Notes: generated by a model not told the origin, from the letters alone. DNA of 64,000 bases from an uncultured Gemmiger sp. (GCA_944388215.1 CALXHT010000001.1:248001-312000), one strand, 5' to 3'; counted from the stretch's first letter, positions 15,165-23,314 are shown. Translations and numbers: made by a program.

Positions 15165-15862
15165 TGGCAGAGTTCCTGGCAAGCAAAGAGTGGGCAACCT
15201 TCCTGCAGATTCTGCCCACCATTCCCTTTGAAACCTGGGAGACCATCTGGTCCACGGCGGTGGCCACCCTGCTGGCGCTGGTCATCGGCCTGCCGCTGGG
15301 TGTCTGCCTGGTCACCGGTGAGCAGGGCGGCGTGCGGCCGCTGCCGCGCTGGGTCATGAGCGTGCTCAACGCCTTCATCAACCTGCTGCGCAGCGTGCCC
15401 TTCCTGATCCTGATGATCATCGTCATCCCGCTGTCCCGTCTGCTGGTGGGCACCTCCATCGGCACACCGGCCTCCATTGTGCCGCTGGTCATTGCCTCCT
15501 TCCCCTTTGTGGCGCGCCTGGTGGAGACCAGCATCCGCGAGGTGGATGCCGGCGTCATCGAGGCGGCCCAGAGCATGGGCGCCACCCCGCTGCAGATCAT
15601 CACCAAGGTGATGATCCCCGAGAGCATGCCCAGCCTGATCTCCAACGTGACCATCGCCACCACCACCATCATGGGCTATGGCGCCATGGCCGGCATCATC
15701 GGCGGCGGCGGTCTGGGCAAGATCGCCATCAACTACGGCTACTACCGTTTCAATGTGGTGCTGGAGATCTTTGCCACCGTACTGCTGGTCATCCTGGTGC
15801 AGATCCTCCAGACGGTGGGTACCCGGCTGGCCATCCGCTGCGACAAGCGGATCCAGCGCTGA
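15164..15862 (+). CDS. metI: Methionine ABC transporter permease MetI
   Basis: A 232-residue integral membrane protein with five or so hydrophobic helices and the permease coupling motif, seen as EAAQSMGATPLQIITKV near residue 130. It opens MAEFLASKEW and continues WETIWSTAVATLLALVIGLPLG, typical of MetI. It completes the MetNIQ importer. No clear strong terminator on the plus strand follows directly. Confidence 0.95.
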   Translation: MAEFLASKEWATFLQILPTIPFETWETIWSTAVATLLALVIGLPLGVCLVTGEQGGVRPLPRWVMSVLNAFINLLRSVPFLILMIIVIPLSRLLVGTSIGTPASIVPLVIASFPFVARLVETSIREVDAGVIEAAQSMGATPLQIITKVMIPESMPSLISNVTIATTTIMGYGAMAGIIGGGGLGKIAINYGYYRFNVVLEIFATVLLVILVQILQTVGTRLAIRCDKRIQR

Positions 15863-16067
15863 AGAATCTGTTCCAGAATTTTCCGAATTCATAAAAGGTT
15901 CAAAATGGTGTGACAACTCGGACACAATCGGGGCGTATACTATAAGGGAAGTCAAGGTGAGCAACCCAAGACCCATTCACTGCTGCCGGACCATGCGAGG
16001 GGCGGATGCCCCGGCCCGGCACAGACAACCTATCAGGCGCCCCGCGCCATTGGAATAGAAAGCAAAA
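15863..16067 (+). other. 205-base gap after metI: possible small RNA or 3' UTR
   Basis: TATACTATAA at 15936-15945 looks like a -10 but lacks a -35 at normal spacing. The sequence after it contains a GGGGC/GCCCC hairpin nested in GCCGG/CCGGC (about 15988-16021) and no ORF. It could be the metI 3' UTR or a small RNA ending in the hairpin at 16068-16096. Nothing recognisable was found. Confidence 0.25.
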
Positions 16068-16096
16068 AGCCCTCCGGCGGTTTCCGCCGGAGGGCT
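16068..16096. terminator. Terminator between metI and the aldolase gene
   Basis: A perfect 13-bp stem AGCCCTCCGGCGG/CCGCCGGAGGGCT with a TTT loop. The T-run is good on the minus strand (for the aldolase gene) and poor on the plus strand. Confidence 0.75.
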
Positions 16097-16112
16097 CTTG
16101 CTGTATTACAGG

Positions 16113-17168
16113 TCAGGAAAGCTTCTGCACGTCGGCCACCAGCTGTGCCACCGCCTCGGGGCGGGTCGCCCAGCTGATGCAGATGCGCACCGCCGTGTGG
16201 CTGTCGTCCGGCTTGCCCATCTCGTTCATGGCGTAGTGCTCGGCCAGTTTGTCGTACCAGTCGTCGGGCAGCACAAAGAACTGCTGGTTGGTGGGGGAGT
16301 CGTACAGCAGGTCGATGCCCTTGGCCGTGAAGGCCTCCCGCAGGGCCAGCGCCTGCCGGTCCGCCTCGGCGGCCATCTGGAAGTAGGGGCTGCAGCCGCT
16401 GCCGTCCTCGCCGTTCAGCAGCGCCAGGAACTGGATGCCCAGCAGCCGGCCCTTGGCCAGCATGCCGCCGTGCTGTTTGATGGCATAGCGGAAATCCTGC
16501 TTCAGCTCGTCGTTGGTGATGACCACGGCCTCCCCGAAGAGGGCGCCGCACTTGGTGCCGCCCAGATAGAAGACATCGCACAGGGCGGCGTAGTCCTGCA
16601 GGCTCAGATCGTTGGCGGGGCTCATCAGGCCGTAGGCCATCCGGGCGCCGTCCACAAAGAGGTACAGCCCCAGCTCGTAGCAGGTGGCGGAAATGTCGGT
16701 CAGCTCCTCCTTGGTGTAGAGGGTGCCCACCTCGGTGGGGTTGGACAGGTACACCATGCCGGGCTGGACCTCGTGTTCGTGGCTGGGGTTGGCGCGGTGG
16801 GACTGCACCGCCGCCCGGATCTGGGCCGCCGTGATCTTGCCGGCGGTGGCGGGCAGGGCCAGGCACTTGTGGCCGGTGGCCTCCACCGAACCGGTCTCAT
16901 GGACGTGGATGTGGCCGGTCTCGGCGCAGAGCACGCCCTGCCAGGGCTTCAGCGCGGCGTCAATGACGGTCAGGTTGGCCTGGGTGGCTCCCACAAAGAA
17001 GTGGACGGCCGCCTCCGGCGCATCGCACAGCTTGCGGATCTGGTCGGCTGCCGCGGCGCAGTAGTCGTCCTCGCCGTAGCCGGGGGTCTGCTCCAGGTTG
17101 GTTTTCTGCAAAAGATCCAGTACGGGTTGGGCGGCACCCTCGCCGTAATCACACTCAAAACGAATCAT
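16113..17168 (-). CDS. Threonine aldolase/beta-eliminating lyase family PLP enzyme
   Basis: A 351-residue fold-type I PLP enzyme. Family marks are ETGHIHVHETGSVEATGHK (about residues 83-101), VDGARMAYGL (172-181) and the PLP lysine Lys206 in YLGGTKCGAL. These match low-specificity threonine aldolases (glycine plus acetaldehyde from threonine) and the related beta-eliminating lyases; the sequence does not separate them. It opens MIRFECDYGEGAAQPVL, the usual start of the Firmicute group. It is convergent with metI and divergent from the symporter gene, probably monocistronic. Confidence 0.85.
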   Translation of the reverse strand: MIRFECDYGEGAAQPVLDLLQKTNLEQTPGYGEDDYCAAAADQIRKLCDAPEAAVHFFVGATQANLTVIDAALKPWQGVLCAETGHIHVHETGSVEATGHKCLALPATAGKITAAQIRAAVQSHRANPSHEHEVQPGMVYLSNPTEVGTLYTKEELTDISATCYELGLYLFVDGARMAYGLMSPANDLSLQDYAALCDVFYLGGTKCGALFGEAVVITNDELKQDFRYAIKQHGGMLAKGRLLGIQFLALLNGEDGSGCSPYFQMAAEADRQALALREAFTAKGIDLLYDSPTNQQFFVLPDDWYDKLAEHYAMNEMGKPDDSHTAVRICISWATRPEAVAQLVADVQKLS

Positions 17169-17222
17169 CTGGGATTCTCCTTTCGATCACATACTCTTTA
17201 GTATAACACAGACGGGTAAACC

Positions 17223-17251
17223 TTGCAATGATCGGTAAAATGCGCTATAAT
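17223..17251 (+). promoter_or_regulatory. Sigma-A promoter of the NSS symporter gene
   Basis: TTGCAA (17223-17228), 17 bases, TATAAT (17246-17251). It overlaps an in-frame upstream ATG at 17228, which rules that codon out as the start. Confidence 0.75.
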
Positions 17252-17284
17252 AGGTCGTATTCGTGTGAGGAAAGAAGGAAACGT

Positions 17285-18661
17285 ATGGAATCTCAAAAAC
17301 AGCGGGAGCATTTTGCCTCCCGCCTCGGCTTCATTCTGGTCAGCGCGGGCTGCGCCATCGGTATCGGCAACGTCTGGAAATTCCCCTGGATGGCCGGTGC
17401 CAACGGCGGCGGTATCTTCGTACTGTTCTACCTGCTGTTCCTGGTCATCATGGGCGTGCCCGTGCTGACTATGGAACTGGCGGTGGGCCGCGCCAGCCGT
17501 CAGAGCGCGGTGGGCGCCTACAAGGCGCTGGAACCCAAGAAAAGCAAATGGCACATCCACGGCTGGTTCTGCATCATCGGCTGCTGCCTGCTCATGATGT
17601 ACTACACCACCGTGGCCGGCTGGATGCTGGATTACTTCTACAAGTTTGCCACCGGCGCCTTCTCCGGCATCGACAACAGCGCTGTGGACGGTGTCTTCAC
17701 CGCCATGCTGGGCAACCCGGCGGAACTGACCATCTTTATGGCCATCATCACGGTGGGCGGCTTCCTGGTCTGCTCCTTCGGCCTGCAGAAGGGTCTGGAG
17801 CGCGTCTCCAAGTGGATGATGCTGGCCCTGCTGGTGCTCATCGTAGTGCTGGCGGTGAACAGCATCCTGCTGCCCGGCGGCCAGGAGGGCCTGGCCTTCT
17901 ACCTGCTGCCCGACCTGGGGCGCGCCTCCGAGGTGGGCATCGGCAACGTGATCACCGCGGCCATGAACCAGTCCTTCTTCACCCTGAGCCTGGGCATCGC
18001 CGCCATGGAGATCTTCGGCAGCTACATGACAAAGGACAACACCCTGCCCGGCGAGGCCATCCGCATCTGCGCCCTGGACACCTTCGTGGCCATCTGCGCG
18101 GGCCTCATCATCTTCCCGGCCTGCTTCGCCTTTGGTGTGGAGCCCGACGCCGGTCCCTCGCTGATCTTCCAGACGCTGCCCCGCGTTTTTGTGAACATGG
18201 CGGGCGGACGGCTGTGGGGTGCGCTGTTCTTCCTGTTCATGACCTTTGCCAGCTTCACCACCGTGCTGGCGGTCTTTGAAAACATCATGGCCAGCTGCAT
18301 CGACTGCTTCGGCTGGACCCGCAAGAAGGCTACCCTGATCTGCGGCATCTTCATCCTGCTGGCCAGCATGCCCTGCGTGCTGGGCTATAACCTGTGGTAC
18401 TTCTCGCTGCCGCTGCCCAACGCGCCCTCCGGCGGCCAGGTGCTGGACATCGAGGACTTCCTGGTATCCAACCTGCTGCTGCCCATCGGCAGCCTGATCT
18501 ACCTGCTGTTCTGCGTCAGCCGCTGGGGCTGGGGCTACGACAAGTACATGGAGGAATGCAACACCGGCAAGGGCCTGAAAATGCCCCGGGTGTTCAAGCC
18601 CTACTTCCAGTTTATCCTGCCCCTGCTCATCGTGGTGATCCTGGTCCAGGGTCTGATCTGA
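17285..18661 (+). CDS. Sodium-dependent transporter, NSS (SNF) family
   Basis: A 458-residue polytopic protein with 11-12 hydrophobic helices. FASRLGFILVSAGCAIGIGNVWKFPW at the first helix contains the NSS motif, including the unwound GNVWKFP segment that binds Na+ and substrate in LeuT. Bacterial members import amino acids or related amines with Na+; the substrate is not predictable. The ATG at 17285 is preceded by GAAGGAAA, and upstream codons lie in the promoter. It is a single gene between a promoter and a terminator. Confidence 0.92.
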   Translation: MESQKQREHFASRLGFILVSAGCAIGIGNVWKFPWMAGANGGGIFVLFYLLFLVIMGVPVLTMELAVGRASRQSAVGAYKALEPKKSKWHIHGWFCIIGCCLLMMYYTTVAGWMLDYFYKFATGAFSGIDNSAVDGVFTAMLGNPAELTIFMAIITVGGFLVCSFGLQKGLERVSKWMMLALLVLIVVLAVNSILLPGGQEGLAFYLLPDLGRASEVGIGNVITAAMNQSFFTLSLGIAAMEIFGSYMTKDNTLPGEAIRICALDTFVAICAGLIIFPACFAFGVEPDAGPSLIFQTLPRVFVNMAGGRLWGALFFLFMTFASFTTVLAVFENIMASCIDCFGWTRKKATLICGIFILLASMPCVLGYNLWYFSLPLPNAPSGGQVLDIEDFLVSNLLLPIGSLIYLLFCVSRWGWGYDKYMEECNTGKGLKMPRVFKPYFQFILPLLIVVILVQGLI

Positions 18662-18666
18662 ACATA

Positions 18667-18696
18667 AAAAACAGCCGCCTTCGGGCGGCTGTTTTT
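18667..18696. terminator. Bidirectional terminator between the NSS and HD genes
   Basis: AAACAGCCGCC pairs with GGCGGCTGTTT around a short loop, with A- and T-runs on each side. Confidence 0.85.
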
Positions 18697-18704
18697 GTTT
18701 GGGT

Positions 18705-19478
18705 TCAGTGCAGTTTTTCCTCCAGCCAACGGTGCATCTCCTCCCGCAGGGCCGCAAAGGCTGCGGCGGTGTCGGGATTCTCGGTGGGGAAATCCAGCAG
18801 CTTCCACAGCCAGCCCTGCCGGGCCACGGCGCGCAGACTCTCGGGGTAGCACAGCTCAAACACCAGCGAGGCGTGCCCCACGGCGTTGTCGGCCGGGTAC
18901 TGTTTGAGGGCGCGCAGCACGCAGTGATGCTCATAGAAGGACTGCAGCACGGCGGGGGAGACAGGGCTCTGCTGCAGCGCTTCGGTGGTGACGTTGTAGA
19001 TCTCCTCCATGGGCACTTCCACGTTCACCCGCAGAATGTCCACCTTGTCGGCATCCCGCAGAATCTGGCAGAACTGCCGTGTGCGGTCGTCCAGTTCCCC
19101 GGGCAGACGGTAGGCGCTGTGCCAGGCCACCGCCGTGCGCAGCGGCTCGTCCTCCCGGTCGTCCGCCAGATAGTCACGGATGTGCCCCTCCTCAAAGAGC
19201 ACCCGGGCACTCATGGCGGCGTGGTCGGTGGACTGGGCATCGTTGAAGGTGCCGTACTGCCGCAGCTGCTCAAAGCGGCCCACATCGTGGAGCAGCCCGC
19301 ACAGCCAGGCCAGATCGATGTCGGCCCGGGACAGCGAGAGACTGGCGGCGATGCGGTCGCACAGGGCGGCCACGCGGTAGGTGTGGTCGATTTTCAGTTT
19401 GATTTTGGGGTCGGCGGCATTGTACCGGGCGGCATATTCGGCAAAAGCCTGCAGGGCCCGGGAACGGTCAAGGAACAC
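18705..19478 (-). CDS. HD-domain phosphohydrolase-like protein
   Basis: A 257-residue protein with the HD superfamily metal ligands visible: His32 in KIDHTYRV, His64-Asp65 in GLLHDVGRFEQ, His in the AWHSAYRLP segment and Asp in RDADKVDILR. HD proteins cleave phosphate from nucleotides or cyclic nucleotides; the substrate here is unknown. The second half (about residues 160-257) is not part of the core HD fold and looks helical. It is convergent with the symporter gene and probably monocistronic. Confidence 0.8.
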   Translation of the reverse strand: MFLDRSRALQAFAEYAARYNAADPKIKLKIDHTYRVAALCDRIAASLSLSRADIDLAWLCGLLHDVGRFEQLRQYGTFNDAQSTDHAAMSARVLFEEGHIRDYLADDREDEPLRTAVAWHSAYRLPGELDDRTRQFCQILRDADKVDILRVNVEVPMEEIYNVTTEALQQSPVSPAVLQSFYEHHCVLRALKQYPADNAVGHASLVFELCYPESLRAVARQGWLWKLLDFPTENPDTAAAFAALREEMHRWLEEKLH

Positions 19479-19616
19479 GGCGGAAAACCTCCTTTACGGG
19501 TGGAAAAAACCGGAAGCACGTTGTTTCCTTTATTGTACCACGATTTGCCAAAACTGCAAAACATACCAAAAACTTCAGACAAAATGCACATAAAAGCGCT
19601 ATACAGACGAAAAAAC

Positions 19617-19645
19617 TTGACATTTATGTCAAAAAACGCTATGCT
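19617..19645 (+). promoter_or_regulatory. tetR promoter with palindromic operator over the -35
   Basis: TTGACA (19617-19622), 17 bases, TATGCT (19640-19645). The -35 is embedded in a perfect palindrome TTGACAT-TT-ATGTCAA (19617-19632), a likely operator. TGTATACA just downstream is a second, shorter palindrome. Confidence 0.65.
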
Positions 19646-19693
19646 TTATGTATACAAACCTGCCCGAAGTTCCCTGGAAAGGTGGTGCATACG

Positions 19694-20260
19694 ATGAACG
19701 CCAAAGGCGACGCCAATCGTAGTGTGCGCATGACCAAACAGCGGCTGTACCAGGCGTTGATCAGCCTGCTGCAAACGAAGGACCTGCGGGAGATCACCGT
19801 TCGGGAGTTGACCGAGCGGGCCGGGATCAGCCGCGGTACATTTTATTTTCACTATGCCGATATTTACGCATTGATGGAACAGATGGAGGCAGCCCAGCTG
19901 GACCATCTGTGCGAACTGATGGATGCGCTGGTGCCCAATTTCTCCCAGGACGATGTGCCGCCGGCGCTGGTGGCGCTGTTCCATTACCTGAACGACAACC
20001 CGGATGTCTGCCGTGCGCTGTACGGCAAGAGCTGGGAGTCCGAGTTTACCCGCAGCGCCAAGGAGATGATTGCCAAGCGCTGTCTGGGACAGCTGACGCC
20101 GGACGGCGGGACCCCGCGGCAGCAGTATCTGCTGGCCTTTGCCATCAACGGCTGCTTCGGAACCATCGCCACCTGGCAGACAGCGGGCTATCAGACTTCC
20201 CCCGATGAGATGGCGGTCATCACCTGGCAGGCCATCCGCGCGGTGAAAGAACTGTTATAA
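19694..20260 (+). CDS. TetR/AcrR-family transcriptional regulator
   Basis: The 188-residue protein has an N-terminal TetR helix-turn-helix (about residues 12-57: VRMTKQRLYQALISLLQTK, ITVRELTERAGISRGTFYFHY). It has a C-terminal region resembling the DhaS/TetR_C_8 group of Firmicutes. The frame starts at a GTG at 19682, but the ATG at 19694 has the better spacing to AAAGGTGG. The ligand is unknown. No transporter is adjacent; the next gene is a PTS IIA behind its own promoter. The palindrome over its own -35 suggests autorepression. Confidence 0.87.
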   Translation: MNAKGDANRSVRMTKQRLYQALISLLQTKDLREITVRELTERAGISRGTFYFHYADIYALMEQMEAAQLDHLCELMDALVPNFSQDDVPPALVALFHYLNDNPDVCRALYGKSWESEFTRSAKEMIAKRCLGQLTPDGGTPRQQYLLAFAINGCFGTIATWQTAGYQTSPDEMAVITWQAIRAVKELL

Positions 20261-20274
20261 ACGGCAAAATATCG

Positions 20275-20303
20275 TTGCTTTCCGTGTGCGTGTGCGTTAT
20301 AAT
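20275..20303 (+). promoter_or_regulatory. Sigma-A promoter of the PTS IIA gene
   Basis: TTGCTT (20275-20280), 17 bases, TATAAT (20298-20303). Confidence 0.7.
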
Positions 20304-20356
20304 AGTCGCAGACTATCTGCCCGCGCCGCGGGTCAGACAAAGGAGAGTTGTACATC

Positions 20357-20869
20357 ATGGGATTTTTTGACTTTTTGAAGAAGAAGCCGGAGGCAGCTCC
20401 GGCGGCACCCTCTTTCCCGATGACGCTGGCGGCGGACGCCAAAGGCACAGTCCTGACGATGGACCAGATCCCCGACGAGGTATTTGCTCAGGGCATTCTG
20501 GGTAAGTGCTGCGGCATTGATCCCACCGAGGGCAAGGTGTACGCGCCCCTGGGCGGCACCATCAGCCAGGCTCCCGACAGCGGCCATGCCCTGGGCATCG
20601 AGGGCGTCGGCGGCGTGGAAGTGCTGATCCACGTGGGTGTGGATACCGTCGAGATGAAGGGCGACGGCTTCAGCCCCAAGGTCAAGGAGGGCGACAAGGT
20701 CAAGAAGGGCCAGCTTCTGCTGGAGATGGACCTGGACAAGATCGCAGCCGCCAACCATCCGGCGGTGGTCATCACCGTCATCACCAACACCGACGACTTC
20801 AAGGACGTGGAACTGGTGGCTTCCGGCAGCGTGGAGCCGGGCGCGGATCTGCTCAAGATCACCAAGTAA
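20357..20869 (+). CDS. Stand-alone PTS glucose-family IIA component
   Basis: A 170-residue IIA(Glc)-type domain. Active-site His92 lies in VLIHVGVDTVEMKGDGF, and the supporting His77 is in SGHALG; the family blocks VYAPLGGTI and GDKVKKGQLLLEMDL are present. It accepts phosphate from HPr and passes it to a IIB domain of a glucose, N-acetylglucosamine or related permease encoded elsewhere. The N-terminus (MGFFDFLKKK plus a Pro/Ala linker) resembles that of Crr-like separate IIA proteins. ATG at 20357 is chosen over an in-frame TTG at 20348 because AAAGGAGA lies at a workable distance. No other PTS gene is close. Confidence 0.92.
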   Translation: MGFFDFLKKKPEAAPAAPSFPMTLAADAKGTVLTMDQIPDEVFAQGILGKCCGIDPTEGKVYAPLGGTISQAPDSGHALGIEGVGGVEVLIHVGVDTVEMKGDGFSPKVKEGDKVKKGQLLLEMDLDKIAAANHPAVVITVITNTDDFKDVELVASGSVEPGADLLKITK

Positions 20870-20884
20870 GAACAGGCAACTTTC

Positions 20885-20913
20885 GGGGCGCACCTTGCGG
20901 TGCGCCCTGTTTG
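20885..20913 (+). terminator. Terminator after the PTS IIA gene
   Basis: GGGCGCACC pairs with GGTGCGCCC around TTGC; the T-run (TGTTTG) is weak. Confidence 0.55.
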
Positions 20914-20978
20914 TATGGTACAATAGCCTACGGCGGGGCAGCAGCCTGCGCCCAACCTGAAGAAAAGGAAGTTGCCCT

Positions 20979-21560
20979 ATGAGTGCGATTTTAGCCGTCT
21001 GCGGCGAAGCCTTCTGCGCCATGGTCAGTGACGGCCGTGTGGTGGAGGAACCCATCAACGGTGCCCAGCCCAAGGTCATCAGCGAGGATGTGCCCAAGGT
21101 GCGCAAAGTCAACCGGAATGTGCTGGTGGGTTTTGCGGGGGACACGCTGGCCGCCGTGCAGATCATCAATGCGCTGGACGAATACGAAACCCAATACCTG
21201 ACGCTGGAAAAGGTCGTCAAGATTCTTCGCCAGAAGGCGCCCTCGGTGCGGGTGCAGCCGGTGGGGGTGCGCCTGCTGGTGGGCGGCCGCAACCGCAAGG
21301 GTCAGTTTGTGCTCACCACGCTGGGCAGTGCCGAACAGTACGTGCCCCAGACCCAGCCCGCCCGGGAGGGCGCCTACCTGATCGAAGGTGCCTGCTCCCA
21401 TACCGAGATCGGTCCCTGGCTGGAACAGGAGGTCAAACCCCAGGCCGCCCAGTGGAAGAGCCTGGACGACGTGGCCCACACGCTGGACGGCTGCATCGCC
21501 AAGCTGGCCGAGCAGGACAAGAGCGTGAACACCACCTGTTTCCGGGAACTGGTCATGTAA
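20979..21560 (+). CDS. Proteasome-fold (Ntn-hydrolase-like) protein, HslV-like, stand-alone
   Basis: A 193-residue protein whose first part resembles proteasome beta subunits and HslV: AILAVCGEAFCAMVSDGRV, then KVRKVNRNVLVGFAGD. After Met removal the first residue is Ser. Counting from it, Asp is at 17 (SDGR), exactly as in the proteasome active site, and a Lys before VRKV aligns with the catalytic Lys33, with a longer loop between. B. subtilis HslV/ClpQ also uses N-terminal Ser. No hslU-like ATPase is adjacent, so it may act alone or be a pseudo-enzyme. The C-terminal half has no motif I recognise. The assignment rests on motif resemblance only. Confidence 0.6.
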   Translation: MSAILAVCGEAFCAMVSDGRVVEEPINGAQPKVISEDVPKVRKVNRNVLVGFAGDTLAAVQIINALDEYETQYLTLEKVVKILRQKAPSVRVQPVGVRLLVGGRNRKGQFVLTTLGSAEQYVPQTQPAREGAYLIEGACSHTEIGPWLEQEVKPQAAQWKSLDDVAHTLDGCIAKLAEQDKSVNTTCFRELVM

Positions 21561-21601
21561 AAATACCGCGCAGCAGCGCGGGAGAATCCCCGAAATGCCT
21601 G

Positions 21602-21635
21602 GATCCGTGCCCAAAAGAGGCACGGGTCTTTTTTT
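21602..21635 (+). terminator. Terminator after the Ntn-hydrolase-like gene
   Basis: GATCCGTGCC (21602-21611) pairs with GGCACGGGTC (21619-21628), followed by seven T. Confidence 0.85.
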
Positions 21636-21659
21636 GTGAAAAAATGTCGCCCGCAGGGG

Positions 21660-21689
21660 TTGACGAACCCTGTGTCCAGGTGGTAAAGT
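21660..21689 (+). promoter_or_regulatory. Promoter of the mgtE leader
   Basis: TTGACG (21660-21665), 18 bases, TAAAGT (21684-21689). Transcription near 21697 gives a leader of about 226 bases. Confidence 0.5.
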
Positions 21690-21696
21690 AGGGGCG

Positions 21697-21922
21697 GGCC
21701 AGAAAGCCCGACATTACAATATAACGAAAAAGTGAGGTGGTTGCCATGGATACGCCCAGTAGTCCCAGTCCCGTGTACCGATGTATCAATAAGGCAGCCA
21801 TCCTGTTGTTATATGGGGGAAAGCCCAGCCCTGCGCGCACCTGAGCGCCGGGCGGGGCTGTGCTTTGCATTGCCCCCGTATCCCATAGTTTGTGCTGCCG
21901 CCCAAAAGGAGGCAGTTTTTTT
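21697..21922 (+). promoter_or_regulatory. Structured mgtE leader: candidate Mg2+-responsive regulator
   Basis: Helices visible by eye are GGTGGTTGCC (21736-21745) with GGCAGCCATC (21793-21802), and a long arm closed by TATGGG (21812-21817) and CCCATA (21882-21887). The final hairpin pairs CTGCCGCC (21895-21902) with GGAGGCAG (21908-21915) and is followed by seven T ending directly before the mgtE ATG. It contains the mgtE ribosome binding site. GGGCGG (21850-21855) can pair with CCGCCC (21898-21903) as an antiterminator. Position and size fit an M-box riboswitch, but the consensus match is weak. A 32-codon ORF inside (ATG 21746, opening MDTPSSPSPV, SD GAGGTGG) offers a leader-peptide alternative like MgtL. 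Confidence 0.5.
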
Positions 21923-23284
21923 ATGTCTGATACTGCAATCATGACGCTGAAGACGATGCTGGCCAACCTGGACGACGCGAAGAAGTACCAGAGCCTGCGC
22001 GATGTGATGGAGACCCTGCCCGCCCCCGACCTGGCCGCCGTGTTTGAGGACCTGCCGCCGGAGAAGCTGCCGGTGCTGTTCCGGCTCTGCCCCAAGGACC
22101 TGGCCGCGGATATCTTCGCCGAGCTGACCGCCGAGACCCAGCAGAACCTGATCGACGGCCTGACCGACAAGGAACTGAAGGCGGTGGTGGACGAGCTGTT
22201 CGTCGACGATGCGACGGATCTGGTGGAGGAGATGCCGGCCAGCGTGGTGAAGCGCATTCTGGCCCAGGCCGAGCCTGCGACCCGCCGCATGATCAACGAA
22301 CTGCTCCAGTATCCGGAGGATTCCGCCGGCGGCGTGATGACCACCGAGTTCATGGAGCTGCGCCCCGACATGACGGTGACCCAGGCCATGGATTCCATCC
22401 GGGCCAACGGCATCGACAAGGAGACCATCAACAACTGCTACGTCACCGACACCGACCGCACGCTGATCGGCGTGGTTTCGCTGCGGGCGCTGGTGCTGGA
22501 AAAGGACCCCCAGCGGACCATCCGCGACCTGATGGATTCCAACGTGGTCAGCGTTTCCACCACCACCGACCAGGAGGATGTCTCCCAGCTGTTTGAGAAG
22601 TACGGCTTCCTGGCCATCCCCGTGGTGGATGCCGAGAAGCGCCTGGTGGGCATCGTCACCATCGACGACGCCATCTCCATTTTGCAGGACGAGGCCAGCG
22701 AGGACTTCGCCAAGATGAACGCCATCGGCCCGTCGGATAAACCCTACTTCAAGCAGTCCATGTGGGACCTCTACAAGAGCCGGGCCCCCTGGCTGGTCTT
22801 CCTGATGATCAGCGCCACCTTCTCCAGCCTGGTCATCCGCGGGTATGAGAGCGCCCTGGCGGCGGTCACCGTGCTCACCGCCTACATCCCCATGCTCACC
22901 GACACCGGCGGCAACGCGGGCAGCCAGAGCACCTCCACCATCATCCGCGGTATGGCGGTGGGGGATATCCAGCCCCACGACCTGCCGCGCATCCTCTGGC
23001 GGGAATGCCGCGTTGCGCTGCTCTGCGGCCTGACGCTGGCGGTGTGCAACTTCGGCAAGCTGCTGCTCTTCGACCGGGTCTCCGCCCCGGTGGCGCTGGT
23101 GGTCTGCCTGACGCTGATCTGCACGGTGCTGCTGTCCCAGCTTATCGGCGGTCTGCTGCCCGTGCTGGCCGAAAAGCTCAAGATCGACCCGGCGGTCATG
23201 GCGTCTCCGCTGATCACCACCATCGTGGATACCACCACACTGCTGGTCTACTTCAACATCGCCAAGGCCCTGCTGAAAATCTGA
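21923..23284 (+). CDS. mgtE: Magnesium transporter MgtE
   Basis: A 453-residue MgtE with all domains: N-terminal helical superhelix (about residues 1-130), tandem CBS pair (about 135-255, with YPEDSAGGVMTTEF at its start), connecting plug helix, and five C-terminal membrane helices (about 285-450). The pore motif PMLTDTGGNAGSQS holds the selectivity region. MgtE is a Mg2+-gated Mg2+ channel, closed by Mg2+ binding to the CBS/N domains. The start is set by GGAGG ten bases upstream and by the preceding U-run hairpin; the frame is open 21 codons further 5'. Confidence 0.95.
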   Translation: MSDTAIMTLKTMLANLDDAKKYQSLRDVMETLPAPDLAAVFEDLPPEKLPVLFRLCPKDLAADIFAELTAETQQNLIDGLTDKELKAVVDELFVDDATDLVEEMPASVVKRILAQAEPATRRMINELLQYPEDSAGGVMTTEFMELRPDMTVTQAMDSIRANGIDKETINNCYVTDTDRTLIGVVSLRALVLEKDPQRTIRDLMDSNVVSVSTTTDQEDVSQLFEKYGFLAIPVVDAEKRLVGIVTIDDAISILQDEASEDFAKMNAIGPSDKPYFKQSMWDLYKSRAPWLVFLMISATFSSLVIRGYESALAAVTVLTAYIPMLTDTGGNAGSQSTSTIIRGMAVGDIQPHDLPRILWRECRVALLCGLTLAVCNFGKLLLFDRVSAPVALVVCLTLICTVLLSQLIGGLLPVLAEKLKIDPAVMASPLITTIVDTTTLLVYFNIAKALLKI

Positions 23285-23314
23285 ATTCCCTGAACAGTGT
23301 GTTCAAATTTGTCC

